Shown here piece by piece: positions 8,332 to 16,923 of a stretch of 64,000 nucleotides of DNA (its first letter is position 1; each line of letters opens with the position of its first letter). Made by a program: the position numbers and the translations under genes. This DNA comes from Novosphingobium sp. (GTDB lineage Bacteria; Pseudomonadota; Alphaproteobacteria; Sphingomonadales; Sphingomonadaceae), in NCBI RefSeq assembly GCF_030696665.1, contig NZ_JAUYRV010000046.1, positions 248,001-312,000 on the forward strand, written 5' to 3'. The notes beneath the pieces were generated by a model. It saw nothing but the letters and a program-made list of their open reading frames with translations. It was not told the DNA's origin and searched no databases.

Positions 8332-8367
8332 GATCTCCTTTGCGCTGTGAAACGCGCGAAGGAGACC
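8332..8367 (-). promoter_or_regulatory. Hairpin that hides the ribosome binding site of paralogue A
   Basis: On the minus-strand RNA, GGUCUCCUU pairs with AAGGAGAUC (one G.U), then one C.A mismatch, then GCGC pairs with GCGC around an 8-base loop. The Shine-Dalgarno sequence AAGGAG is fully in the 3' arm. The lolD stop codon (8378-8376) is 8 bases before the 5' arm, so a ribosome finishing lolD could open the stem, which would make expression depend on lolD translation. Confidence 0.7.
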
Positions 8368-8375
8368 TTGTATCC

Positions 8376-9065
8376 CTATTCCAGCACGCCTTCGTGCAGA
8401 CGCACAACGCGGTCCATGCGCAGGGCAAGGCGTTCGTTGTGGGTGGCGATCAGGGCGGAGCTGCCCTCACCCCGGACGAGCTTGAGAAATTCTTCAAGCA
8501 CACGGTCGGCCGTGGCTTCATCAAGGTTGCCGGTGGGTTCGTCTGCCAACACCAGTTCGGGGCTGTTGGCGAGCGCGCGGGCAACGGCCACACGCTGCTG
8601 CTCGCCGCCGGAAAGCTGGCTGGGGCGGTGGTCGAGACGTTGGGCGAGGCCGAGCGCGGTGAGCAGTTCGGTGGCGCGGGCGTCAGCTTCGGCGCGTGTC
8701 TTGCCGGCGACCATCTGTGGCAGGACCACGTTCTCCATCGCGTTGAAATCAGGCAGAAGGTGGTGGAACTGGTACACGAAGCCGAGGTGATCGCGGCGCA
8801 GCGTGGTGCGGGCATCGCCTGAAAGCTCGGACGCTCTCGTGCCCGCAATCTCGATCAGGCCGGAAAAGCCGCCTTCGAGCAGGCCGATGGCTTGCAGCAT
8901 GGTGGACTTGCCCGAGCCGGAGGGGCCGAGCAGCGCGACGATTTCACCGGGCTGAATGTCAAGATTGACGCCGCGCAGCACGTCGATGGTCACGCCGCCC
9001 TGGCTGAACGAGCGGCGCAGGTCTTTGAGGCGGACTACGGGGTTTTTGGCCACTGGATCACTCAT
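8376..9065 (-). CDS. lolD: Lipoprotein-releasing ABC transporter ATPase LolD
   Basis: A 229-residue ABC ATPase that powers release of lipoproteins from the inner membrane to the LolA carrier. The Walker A motif GPSGSGKST is at residues 47-55, the signature [15 protein letters not shown] near 140, Walker B with [13 protein letters not shown] near 165, and the switch histidine in LIATHNERL near 205. The [10 protein letters not shown]-loop segment is typical of the MacB/LolD branch. The start overlaps the end of the permease gene by eight bases, as expected for a lolC-lolD operon. Confidence 0.96.
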   Translation of the reverse strand: MSDPVAKNPVVRLKDLRRSFSQGGVTIDVLRGVNLDIQPGEIVALLGPSGSGKSTMLQAIGLLEGGFSGLIEIAGTRASELSGDARTTLRRDHLGFVYQFHHLLPDFNAMENVVLPQMVAGKTRAEADARATELLTALGLAQRLDHRPSQLSGGEQQRVAVARALANSPELVLADEPTGNLDEATADRVLEEFLKLVRGEGSSALIATHNERLALRMDRVVRLHEGVLE

Positions 9066-10299
9066 AACGCAGCACCTGAACGGGGTCCGTGCTCGCGGCC
9101 TTGAGTGCCGGGTAGAGCGTGGCGAGGAAGGAGAACAGCAGGGCCATCAGGCAGATGGTGGTGATCTCTACCGGATCAGACCGACTGGGCAGTTCGGTGA
9201 GGAAGCGGATCGAGGGATCCCAGAGGTTCTGCCCGGTTATCCACTGCACCGCGTTGACGATGGGCTGGCGGAAGAACAGGAAGACGAACCCAAGTCCAAG
9301 GCCGGACAGAGTGCCCAGAGCGCCGATCACGAAGCCGATGGTCACGAAAATCTTGAGCAGGCTTTTCCGCGTCGCTCCCATCGTGCGCAGGATCGCAATG
9401 TCCCGCGTTTTGGCGCGGACCAGCATGATCAGCGACGACAGAATGTTGAACACGGCCACCAGCACGATGATCGACAGCACGATGAACATGGCAACGCGCT
9501 CTACCGCCAGAGCCTCGAACAGGCTGGCGTTGATCGTCTTCCAGTCGGTGACGACGGCGACGCCTTCAAGCTGCTTGGTGATGGGGGCAAGCGTTTGCGA
9601 GACGGTATCGGCGTTGGTGGTGGTCACCTCGATCATGCCGATGGAATCGCCGGTCAGCAGCAGCGTTTGTGCATCGGATATGGGCATGACGACATAGGCG
9701 TTGTCGTAGTCATAGACGCCGACTTCAAAGATTGCCGCGACCACATAGCCGATTTCACGCGGGACGGTGCCGAACGGGGTGGCGCGGCCCTGCGGGTTGA
9801 TGATGGTGATGGTATCGCCCACCCGCGCACCAAGGTTCTGGGCAAGGCGTGAACCGAGTGCGATGTTGCCCGAGGCGGGGCGGAGCGAAGCAATCACACC
9901 ATCGACGCGCTTGTCCTCAAGCCGTTTGATATCGCCATCGGTATTGCCGCGCACCAGCACGGCTTCGACACGACCGTTGAAGCTGGCGAGCAGGGGCTGT
10001 TCGATCAGCGGCGAGGCGTGGGTGACGCCGGGTGTGGCTTCCACCTTCTTCAGGATGTCCTGCCAGTTTTCCAAGCGTCCGCCATAAGCCTGAATGATCG
10101 CGTGGCCATTGAGCCCCACGATCTTGTCGAGCAGTTCGGCGCGAAAGCCGTTCATCACGCTCATCACGATGACAAGGGCAGCCACCCCAAGCATGACCGC
10201 AACAAGGCTGATCCCGGCGACGAGGGCGATGAACGCCTCTCCCCTGCCCGGCAGCATGTAGCGCTTGGCGATGGTCCATTCGAAAGGAGAGAGGATCAA
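9058..10299 (-). CDS. lolC: Lipoprotein-releasing ABC transporter permease (LolC/LolE family)
   Basis: A permease of about 413 residues from a TTG start at 10299, which gives the family-typical N-terminus (start)[22 protein letters not shown] and normal length. AAAGGG lies about 9 bases upstream of this TTG; a frame-open extension to 10446 would run into the neighbouring gene and is unlikely. One membrane helix follows the N-terminus ([21 protein letters not shown]), then a large periplasmic MacB-type domain, then three C-terminal helices (FtsX domain). Alphaproteobacteria often have one permease in place of the LolC/LolE pair; only one is visible here. Confidence 0.93.
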   Translation of the reverse strand: MILSPFEWTIAKRYMLPGRGEAFIALVAGISLVAVMLGVAALVIVMSVMNGFRAELLDKIVGLNGHAIIQAYGGRLENWQDILKKVEATPGVTHASPLIEQPLLASFNGRVEAVLVRGNTDGDIKRLEDKRVDGVIASLRPASGNIALGSRLAQNLGARVGDTITIINPQGRATPFGTVPREIGYVVAAIFEVGVYDYDNAYVVMPISDAQTLLLTGDSIGMIEVTTTNADTVSQTLAPITKQLEGVAVVTDWKTINASLFEALAVERVAMFIVLSIIVLVAVFNILSSLIMLVRAKTRDIAILRTMGATRKSLLKIFVTIGFVIGALGTLSGLGLGFVFLFFRQPIVNAVQWITGQNLWDPSIRFLTELPSRSDPVEITTICLMALLFSFLATLYPALKAASTDPVQVLRYE

Positions 10300-10411
10300 G
10301 CAGCGGCCCTTTGGAAACGGTTTGCCGATTGCGCGCACGGAGCGACGCTGGCGGTTGCCGATGTAGGGGCATGCTGCGCAAACGGCAATGGGCAGCAATG
10401 CTCGCCGCCCG

Positions 10412-11347
10412 TCACGCCACCGGGCGCTGGCTTTCCAGTTCGGCAATGCGTGCTCGCATCTTGCGCATCTCCAGCACGCGTTTTGCCCGTTCGCATTGCA
10501 ACGGCAGGGATGTGAGGACGGTTACTGCCACATAGAGCTGGAAGAACTGCAGCCGATCCCCCATCGACCAGTCCATCGCAGCGATTGGCCCCTGCCCCGT
10601 GAACGTCATCGATCCACCAATCAGCATCAGCAGGACCGGCAACAGCATCAGGATAGCGCTGGGCTGGGTTGCCGCGCAAACGACGATATAGATTAACGGA
10701 AAGACGAGCAGCGGACGCATATCCAGTGAGAACGCGGTCACCGTTACCAAGATGAACGCACCAACCACAAGCGTAGCCTGCGGAAGCATTTCGCGCGGGG
10801 GCAGGAAGCTTCGGCCACGCCCAAGGCGGCTGTATATGAAGTGAAACACCGGCAGACAGGCGAGCAGACCGAGCGAATGCCCGATAATCCAGCGGGTGAA
10901 GTTTTCGACCACTGGCTGATCGTAGATCAACCATGCGGTGAAAGCGCCAGCAGCTCCCGACAGCAGTGGGACCGTCAGGACGATGCCGACATAGAATGAT
11001 GCGACCCATTCGAGCGTTTCGAAAGGCCAGAAGGCCTTGGTTATGCGCCGCCAGATTACAGCCGCGCTGGCCGCTTCGAAAATGTTGATGATAGCCAGCG
11101 GCAGTGCCGCCCCCCAACCGAAACCCCACAGCCCGGTTGCCAGGCCGCTGGCCGCCGCACTGCTGATGAGCCACGGTGTCCAACGGTGTTCAGGCAAATG
11201 CAGCAGTCGCCCGGCCAGCATGGCACTGGCGATCCACACCATCGCCACGCCGCCGGTAAATCGGGCAAACGAGACTGAGCACGCCGCCAGCGCAAGATAG
11301 GTCAGCGCAACTCCGGCGGGACAGGCAAGAAATCGAGCAAGGCGCAT
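10412..11347 (-). CDS. MASE1-domain integral membrane protein
   Basis: About 311 residues from the ATG at 11347. It has roughly eight hydrophobic helices with MASE1 features (LALAACSVSFARFTGG, VWIASAMLAGRLLHLPEHRW, and an NFTRWIIGHSLGLLACLPVF segment). MASE1 is a sensory membrane domain usually fused to GGDEF, EAL or kinase output domains. Here no output domain follows: the C-terminus is a short charged coiled coil (CERAKRVLEMRKMRARIAELE) that ends the protein. It may have lost its output domain or act through a partner. The ligand is not known. It is divergent from purF; no strong Shine-Dalgarno sequence is seen. Confidence 0.8.
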   Translation of the reverse strand: MRLARFLACPAGVALTYLALAACSVSFARFTGGVAMVWIASAMLAGRLLHLPEHRWTPWLISSAAASGLATGLWGFGWGAALPLAIINIFEAASAAVIWRRITKAFWPFETLEWVASFYVGIVLTVPLLSGAAGAFTAWLIYDQPVVENFTRWIIGHSLGLLACLPVFHFIYSRLGRGRSFLPPREMLPQATLVVGAFILVTVTAFSLDMRPLLVFPLIYIVVCAATQPSAILMLLPVLLMLIGGSMTFTGQGPIAAMDWSMGDRLQFFQLYVAVTVLTSLPLQCERAKRVLEMRKMRARIAELESQRPVA

Positions 11348-11387
11348 TTTGCGTGGATGAACGATTTTGATTAAGATTTCACATCTT

Positions 11388-11430
11388 GGGCGCTGTCGCG
11401 GGTATGCCATCCCGTTGAGCTACAGCGCCC
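11388..11430. other. tRNA-like hairpin in the purF/MASE1 intergenic region
   Basis: A perfect 9-bp stem, GGGCGCTGT (11388-11396) with ACAGCGCCC (11422-11430), closes a 25-base loop. Read on the minus strand it resembles a tRNA 5' half: acceptor-like GGGCGCTGT, then AGCTCAACGGGATGGCA like a D arm, but there is no anticodon arm, T arm or CCA. The 3' arm also overlaps a second possible stem, CCCACAA (11429-11435) with TTGTGGG (11450-11456), so the two folds exclude each other. It could be a tRNA remnant, a leader structure of purF, or a small RNA. Confidence 0.5.
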
Positions 11431-11523
11431 CACAACCTTGCACTTGCCATTGTGGGCAAACGTCGCCATTTGAGCGCCAGCAATTGGCCGGCGCGTATGC
11501 GCCCATGCGAGTCCACGGGACCA

Positions 11524-13029
11524 ATGACATCAAATAGCGATTTTTTCGACGCCACGCCGTGGGATGTTGGGCCAGCGCACAGCGACGGCGATGACGACAA
11601 GCTGCGCGAAGAGTGCGGCATTTTCGGCGTACTCGGCGTTCGTGACGCTGCGGCGACAGTTGCGCTGGGCCTCCACGCGCTGCAGCATCGCGGGCAGGAA
11701 GCCGTTGGCATCACCAGCTTTGACGGGCAGGAGTTCTATTCGCGCAAGGGCATTGGCCACGTTGCTGCGAATTTCTCCACCGGATCAGCCATAGCTGAAC
11801 TGCCCGGTGTGATGGCATCGGGCCACGTGCGCTACTCCACCACGGGTGGCGCGGGCCTCCGCAACGTGCAGCCGCTGTTTGCCGATCTTGCATCGGGCGG
11901 CTTTTCCATCGCGCACAATGGCAACATCTCGAACGCGATGTTCCTGAAGCGCGATCTGGTGCGCAAGGGCGCGATTTTCCAGTCGACATCAGACACCGAG
12001 GTGATCATTCACCTTGTGGCGACAAGCCGTTACCCGACGCTGCTCGATCGCTTTGTCGATGCACTGCGCCTGGTCGAAGGCGCCTATTCGCTGATCTGCA
12101 TGACGCCGCAGGGCATGATCGCCTGCCGCGACCCCATCGGCATCCGTCCGCTGGTGATGGGCAAGCTGGGCGATGCTATCGTGTTCGCCAGCGAAACCGT
12201 GGCCTTGGACGTGGTTGGTGCAGATTTTGTCCGCGAAGTGGAGCCGGGCGAGCTGATTCAGGTCGATCTTGACGGCAAGCTCAGCAGCCATCGTCCCTTC
12301 GGCACACCCGATGCGCGGCCATGCATCTTTGAACACGTCTATTTCAGCCGCCCGGATTCGGTCATGGGCGGGCACTCGGTCTATCAGGTGCGCAAGGCCA
12401 TTGGCGAGCAGCTGGCGATTGAAAGCCCTGCTGACGCCGATCTGGTGATCCCGGTGCCCGACAGCGGCGTTCCTGCAGCGCTTGGCTATGCCCAGCAGTC
12501 CGGCATTCCGTTCGAGCTTGGCATTATCCGGTCGCACTATGTTGGCCGGACATTCATCCAACCCTCGGATGGCGCACGCAACGCCGACGTGAAGCGCAAG
12601 CACAACGCAAACCGCGCACTTGTGGCGGGCAAGCGGATCGTGCTGATCGACGATTCGATCGTGCGCGGCACCACCAGCCTCAAGATCGTGCAGATGATGC
12701 GCGATGCGGGCGCAGCCGAAGTCCACATGCGCATCGCCAGCCCGCCGACCGAGCATTCGTGCTTTTACGGTGTCGACACGCCCGAGCGTTCAAAACTGCT
12801 TGCAGCGCGCATGGACGTGGCGGCGATGGCCGAGTTCATTCATGCCGACAGCCTTGCCTTCGTTTCCATCGACGGGCTTTACCGTGCCGTGGGCGAGACC
12901 GAACGCAACAAGGCGCGGCCGCAGTATTGCGATGCCTGCTTCAGCGGCGAATACCCCACGCGGCTGACCGACATGGCTGAGCGCGACAATCCTGATCAGC
13001 TTTCGCTCCCGGTCGGCAAGGTTGCCTGA
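11524..13029 (+). CDS. purF: Amidophosphoribosyltransferase PurF
   Basis: The first enzyme of de novo purine synthesis: it transfers ammonia from glutamine to PRPP to give phosphoribosylamine. About 501 residues from the ATG at 11524. The catalytic N-terminal cysteine is Cys31 in LREECGIFGVLG, so a 30-residue propeptide must be removed; this is longer than the 11 residues in the Bacillus enzyme. The class II glutaminase motifs GHVRYSTTGG and HNGNISNA follow, then the PRPP-binding loop VLIDDSIVRGTTS near residue 380, and C-terminal YCDACFSGEYPT, whose cysteines fit the Fe-S type. An upstream in-frame start at 11452 is possible but lacks support. Confidence 0.96.
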   Translation: MTSNSDFFDATPWDVGPAHSDGDDDKLREECGIFGVLGVRDAAATVALGLHALQHRGQEAVGITSFDGQEFYSRKGIGHVAANFSTGSAIAELPGVMASGHVRYSTTGGAGLRNVQPLFADLASGGFSIAHNGNISNAMFLKRDLVRKGAIFQSTSDTEVIIHLVATSRYPTLLDRFVDALRLVEGAYSLICMTPQGMIACRDPIGIRPLVMGKLGDAIVFASETVALDVVGADFVREVEPGELIQVDLDGKLSSHRPFGTPDARPCIFEHVYFSRPDSVMGGHSVYQVRKAIGEQLAIESPADADLVIPVPDSGVPAALGYAQQSGIPFELGIIRSHYVGRTFIQPSDGARNADVKRKHNANRALVAGKRIVLIDDSIVRGTTSLKIVQMMRDAGAAEVHMRIASPPTEHSCFYGVDTPERSKLLAARMDVAAMAEFIHADSLAFVSIDGLYRAVGETERNKARPQYCDACFSGEYPTRLTDMAERDNPDQLSLPVGKVA

Positions 13030-13030
13030 C

Positions 13031-13738
13031 ATGAGCATGACCGGCCAGACCGCACTGGTTACCGGTGCAAGCCGGGGCATTGGCGCGGCAACCGCCAAAG
13101 CACTGGCTGCTGCGGGCGTACACGTGATCCTTGTGGCGCGTAGTGCCAAGGAACTGGAGAAGATCGAGGAAGAGATCTTCGATGCAGGCGGCAGCGCCAC
13201 GATTGCGCCGGTCGATCTGGCCGAGCCGGACGGTATCGCCCGCCTCGCCACTGCTATTTCGGGACGCTGGACGGCGTTGGACGTGCTGGTCATCAATGCC
13301 GCCGCTTTTCCCACGCTCACGCCGGTTTGGCAGATCGATGCGCGCGAATTCAATCAGGCGCTGACGCTGAATGTGCTGGCAACGCAGGCCCTGCTCGCCG
13401 GGTTTGACGGTATGCTGCGCAAAAGCAAGGACGCCCGAGTTATCGGCGTGACCAGCAGCGTGGGAGCCAGCCCGCGCGCCTATTGGGGTGCCTATGGCGC
13501 GTCCAAGGCAGCGTTTGACACTCTGCTCAATTGCTATGCGCAGGAAGTGCGCAATACCGCATCGATCCGCGTGGCTGTGGTCGATCCCGGCGCAACCCGT
13601 ACCAAGATGCGCGCCAAGGCCTATCCGGGCGAAAATCCTGACAGCGTGAAGCCACCGGAAGCGGTGGCTGACGCCATCGTGGCGCTTCTTGGTGAACAGT
13701 TTGCCAGTCCACACCGCATCCGCGTTAACCAGGATTGA
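13031..13738 (+). CDS. SDR-family oxidoreductase
   Basis: A 235-residue short-chain dehydrogenase/reductase of the classical type. The cofactor loop TGASRGIG is at residues 11-18, the adenine-contact VDLAEPD near 62, the serine of the catalytic triad in GVTSSVGASP near 145, and YGAYGASKAAF supplies tyrosine and lysine (YxxxK, near 157). VARS after the second strand suggests NADP preference. The PGATRTKM segment is the usual substrate-side loop. The start at 13031 is one base after the purF stop, so the two are probably one operon, but no purine role is known for this protein. The substrate cannot be assigned. Confidence 0.9.
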   Translation: MSMTGQTALVTGASRGIGAATAKALAAAGVHVILVARSAKELEKIEEEIFDAGGSATIAPVDLAEPDGIARLATAISGRWTALDVLVINAAAFPTLTPVWQIDAREFNQALTLNVLATQALLAGFDGMLRKSKDARVIGVTSSVGASPRAYWGAYGASKAAFDTLLNCYAQEVRNTASIRVAVVDPGATRTKMRAKAYPGENPDSVKPPEAVADAIVALLGEQFASPHRIRVNQD

Positions 13739-13833
13739 TAACGCACAATTAACAAGCAGGGCCGATTCTTGACGTCGGTTTGCCGGACAGTTTCCGGCAA
13801 GCAGATGACGTCAACGGGTCAAGGATGCCCCGC

Positions 13834-14187
13834 ATGAATGCGACGGACTGGAACACGGAAGTTTACGGGCAAGCCGCGCTGGAAGATCGCAGCGCGCAGC
13901 GGCAACGGATAAACATTCCGGCAACCCTGCGCCCGTCCGGAGGGCAAAGCTTCAAAACCGTAGTACTCGACCTATCGCTTGGCGGATTTTGCGCCAACGC
14001 AGTGCAGCGGATACCCATTGGCAATCGCTGCTGGCTGACGCTGCCGGGAATGGAAAGCCTGCAGGCAGACGTGGTCTGGTGGGATGCCGGCCGCGTCGGC
14101 TGCGCGTTTGCCAATCTGCTCAGCCCGATGGCGCACGACAATGTTCTTGCGCGCTATCGCGGCGATGGCGTGTTCAGACGGCTTTGA
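13834..14187 (+). CDS. PilZ-domain protein (predicted c-di-GMP receptor)
   Basis: A 117-residue protein consisting of little more than one PilZ domain. The two halves of the c-di-GMP motif are visible: RSAQR (RxxxR) near residues 20-24 and DLSLGGF (DxSxxG) near 50, followed by a beta-barrel ending VVWWDAGRVGCAF. The ATG at 13834 has AAGGA 9 bases upstream; another ATG at 13825 is in frame. Without other domains it is probably an adaptor that binds c-di-GMP and a partner protein. Its last 14 bases overlap the end of the convergent cfa gene. Confidence 0.88.
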   Translation: MNATDWNTEVYGQAALEDRSAQRQRINIPATLRPSGGQSFKTVVLDLSLGGFCANAVQRIPIGNRCWLTLPGMESLQADVVWWDAGRVGCAFANLLSPMAHDNVLARYRGDGVFRRL

Positions 14188-15391
14188 TCAGCGTCACCTG
14201 ACTGACGTTGATACCCCCGCCCCTGAAGCCGCCCTCGCAATACATCAGGTAATAGCGCCACAGATCAACAAAGCGCGGATCGAAGCCGGGCGGCAGGCGG
14301 TCTTCATCAACCGCGCGATCCAGACTATCGCGCCACAACCCTAGCGTGCGGGCATAATCAAGGCCGAAATCTTCGCGCTCCTGCCACGTCAGTCCGCGTT
14401 CGCGCGCAAGCTGCGAAAACTCGCTTTCGCTGATGAGCAACCCGCCGGGGAAAACGTAGGCCTGAATGAAATCGGCACTGCTGGCGTAGGCTTCAAACAG
14501 ATCATCGCGGATGGTGATGTACTGCAGCGCGGCGCGCCCGCCCGGTTTCAGGCAGCGGGCAAGGCAATCGAAGTAGGATGGCCAGTATTCACGGCCTACT
14601 GCCTCAACCATTTCCACGCTTGCGATGGCATCGAATGTGCCGGTCACGTCGCGATAATCCTGATGGCGATATTCGATGCCGGACAGGCCTGAGGTGACGA
14701 GTTCGTCCCGTGCCCATTCGATCTGTTCATCTGACAGGCTGATGCCGGTCACCTGCGCGCCAGTGGTTTCGGCAAAGCGCCGCGCGAGGTAGCCCCAGCC
14801 GCAGCCGATTTCCAGCACTTCGCTGCCGGGCTTCAAGTCGAGCCGCGCGGCGAGGCGATCTACCTTGTTGGCCTGCGCTTGCGCCAGTGGGGCATCTGCT
14901 GCGATCCCTTGCCACAGTGCGCTGGAATAGCTCATCGTCTGGTCCAGCCACTGGCGGTAGAAATCGTTGCCCAGATCATAGTGTGCCGCAATGTTGCGGC
15001 GGGCTTGCTCGCGCGAATTCTTGCGCAGAAAATTCAGCGCACGCCCTGCCAGCCGCCACGGCCCCTTGGCGCGCCCTACATCGCCCAGCGTGGACGCATT
15101 GCGCATGAACAGGTCGAAGATCAGCACCGGATCGGGGCTTTCCCACTCACCCGCAACCCACGCCTCGTACCATCCGATGGAACCGGCGGTGGCAAGGCGG
15201 ATCAAGGCGTTCCAGCTTTTGAGGTGGATGCGAGCGACCGGCCCTTCGCCATGCCCGCCAACGCTGCGTTGTTCACCGTCGGGCAGCGTGGCGTGAATCG
15301 TGCCTTGCACCAATCCCCGGTCGATACGGTCAACAACCTTGCTGAAAGAACCGGAAAACAGGTGCGCCAACCAGCGACCAGCGGCGGACAT
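14174..15391 (-). CDS. cfa: Cyclopropane-fatty-acyl-phospholipid synthase
   Basis: An S-adenosylmethionine-dependent enzyme that adds a methylene bridge to unsaturated phospholipid acyl chains. The SAM-binding motif VLEIGCGWGYLARRFAE is near residues 192-208 and the Cfa-specific segments AHYDLGNDFYRQWLD and TMSYSSALW near 150-170 are intact, as is the C-terminal FRGGGINVSQVTLIK. I use the ATG at 15391 (MSAAGRWLAHLF) because GGAGGG lies 6 bases upstream; an upstream ATG at 15445 would add 18 residues. It lies downstream of the photolyase gene on the same strand, a pairing found in light- or stress-induced clusters of Proteobacteria. Confidence 0.93.
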   Translation of the reverse strand: MSAAGRWLAHLFSGSFSKVVDRIDRGLVQGTIHATLPDGEQRSVGGHGEGPVARIHLKSWNALIRLATAGSIGWYEAWVAGEWESPDPVLIFDLFMRNASTLGDVGRAKGPWRLAGRALNFLRKNSREQARRNIAAHYDLGNDFYRQWLDQTMSYSSALWQGIAADAPLAQAQANKVDRLAARLDLKPGSEVLEIGCGWGYLARRFAETTGAQVTGISLSDEQIEWARDELVTSGLSGIEYRHQDYRDVTGTFDAIASVEMVEAVGREYWPSYFDCLARCLKPGGRAALQYITIRDDLFEAYASSADFIQAYVFPGGLLISESEFSQLARERGLTWQEREDFGLDYARTLGLWRDSLDRAVDEDRLPPGFDPRFVDLWRYYLMYCEGGFRGGGINVSQVTLIKAV

Positions 15392-15482
15392 ATTCCACCC
15401 TCCGGCAACCAGATGCCCTCCCCTCGTAGGCGTCTGCGTGTTCATGATGCCGATATGTCGCCCGGTGACGTAACGTGCAAGG

Positions 15483-16859
15483 TCAACCGGCAGCTTTCAT
15501 TTCGTCATGGGCCGAAAGGGCACGTGCGCGGGCCTGAACATGGGGGATAATCTTGGCCGGATAGCCACGCGGCGGGAACACCGGGTCGTGGATATCAGCA
15601 TCCGGCAAGTGCGCCAGTTCGGGCACCCATTGCCGGATATAGCCTGCCGCATCAAACTTTGGCGATTGCGTTAGCGGGGCCATGATCCGCACGAACATGT
15701 TGGAATCAACGCCCGTGCCCGCTGTCCACTGCCAGTTGACCGCGTTGGAGCCGTAATCGGCATCGACCAGCGTATCCCAGAACCAGCGCTCACCCTCACG
15801 CCAGTCGATCAGCAGATGCTTCACAAGGAAGCTGGCGGCGATCATGCGCACGCGGTTGTGCATCCATCCGGTGTGCCACAACTCGCGCATTCCCGCATCG
15901 ACGATGGGGTAGCCGGTGCGGCCCTGTTGCCACGCTTTGAGGTCCGCCGCTTCGTCGCGCCACGGAAGCCGGTCGTAGGCTTCGCGCGCGTTTTTTGTGC
16001 CGTAATCGGGGAATTGCACGATCACATTTTGCGCATAATCCCGCCAGCCCAGTTCACCGAGGAACACGTCAACCGAGCCGCCCGAATCGGCGACGCGGTG
16101 CCAGATCGTGGCGGGGGAAATCTCGCCGAAATGCAGATGCGGCGAAAGGCGCGAGGTGCCTTCCTGCGATGGCAGATTGCGGCATTCGCCATAGCGGCGC
16201 GCGTTGTCTTCGAAGGCGTCGAGCCGTGCGAGCGCGCCAGCCTCACCCGGGGTCCATTCGTTGCGCATGCCGCCTGCCCAATCGGGTTTGGTCGGCAGCA
16301 GGTTCCAGTCTTGCAGCGCATCGCTTTCGGGCCAGATATTGGGTGCAACGAGGCCGGCGGGGGCAGGACACGGCAGTGCGGGTGGCATCCGCTCTTTCAG
16401 CGCTTTCCAGAACGGCGTATAAATCTTGTAAGGTGCGCCACTGCCGGTGAGGATTGTGCCCGCTGGGGCGAGGTAGTTGCCGTGATGAAGTTCGAGACGC
16501 AGAGTTTTAGCGACTGCCTTCTCAGCGTTGCGCCACCACGGTTCGTAGTGATGCAGGGCATGGACCACCCGCGCGCCTGTTTCACGGCGGACAGCAGCAA
16601 GCTCCTCGTGGCATTTGCCTCGGCGCAGGATCAGGCGGGAGCCAAGCTGGCGTAAGCTTTGGTCGAGGCTCGAAAGGCTTTGGTGCAACCACCAGCGCGA
16701 AGCACCGCCCATTCTGCGGTGTTTGGGCGCGTCATCATCCAGCACGTAGACTGGAATCACTGGCCCTTCGGAGGCAGCGGCCAGAAGCGCAGCCTGATCA
16801 GCAAGGCGGAGATCGCGGCGGAACCAGACGATGACAGGATCGGGAACAAGATCAGACAT
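15483..16859 (-). CDS. phrB: Deoxyribodipyrimidine photolyase
   Basis: A flavoprotein of 458 residues that splits UV-induced cyclobutane pyrimidine dimers with blue light. The N-terminal antenna-binding domain begins IVWFRRDLRLADQAALLAA. The C-terminal FAD-binding domain has LSPHLHFGEISP near 255, GWRDYAQNV near 290, and the highly conserved stretch from VDAGMRELWHTGWMHNRVRM to DYGSNAVNWQWTAGTGVDS, so it is a class I CPD photolyase or close relative. The ATG at 16859 (MSDLVPDPV) gives normal length; longer in-frame starts add an unlike tail. It starts 64 bases after the hydrolase gene stop. Confidence 0.95.
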   Translation of the reverse strand: MSDLVPDPVIVWFRRDLRLADQAALLAAASEGPVIPVYVLDDDAPKHRRMGGASRWWLHQSLSSLDQSLRQLGSRLILRRGKCHEELAAVRRETGARVVHALHHYEPWWRNAEKAVAKTLRLELHHGNYLAPAGTILTGSGAPYKIYTPFWKALKERMPPALPCPAPAGLVAPNIWPESDALQDWNLLPTKPDWAGGMRNEWTPGEAGALARLDAFEDNARRYGECRNLPSQEGTSRLSPHLHFGEISPATIWHRVADSGGSVDVFLGELGWRDYAQNVIVQFPDYGTKNAREAYDRLPWRDEAADLKAWQQGRTGYPIVDAGMRELWHTGWMHNRVRMIAASFLVKHLLIDWREGERWFWDTLVDADYGSNAVNWQWTAGTGVDSNMFVRIMAPLTQSPKFDAAGYIRQWVPELAHLPDADIHDPVFPPRGYPAKIIPHVQARARALSAHDEMKAAG

Positions 16860-16923
16860 TGACCTAGTTTGGCCCCTGCGCCCTACTCTTTCCACCCTCG
16901 CCGACGTGCCCCTTGGGACAGGT

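Noticed and set aside
11388..11430. A functional tRNA gene
   Set aside because: There is no anticodon arm, T arm or CCA; only the acceptor and part of a D arm are imitated, so it is listed as tRNA-like.
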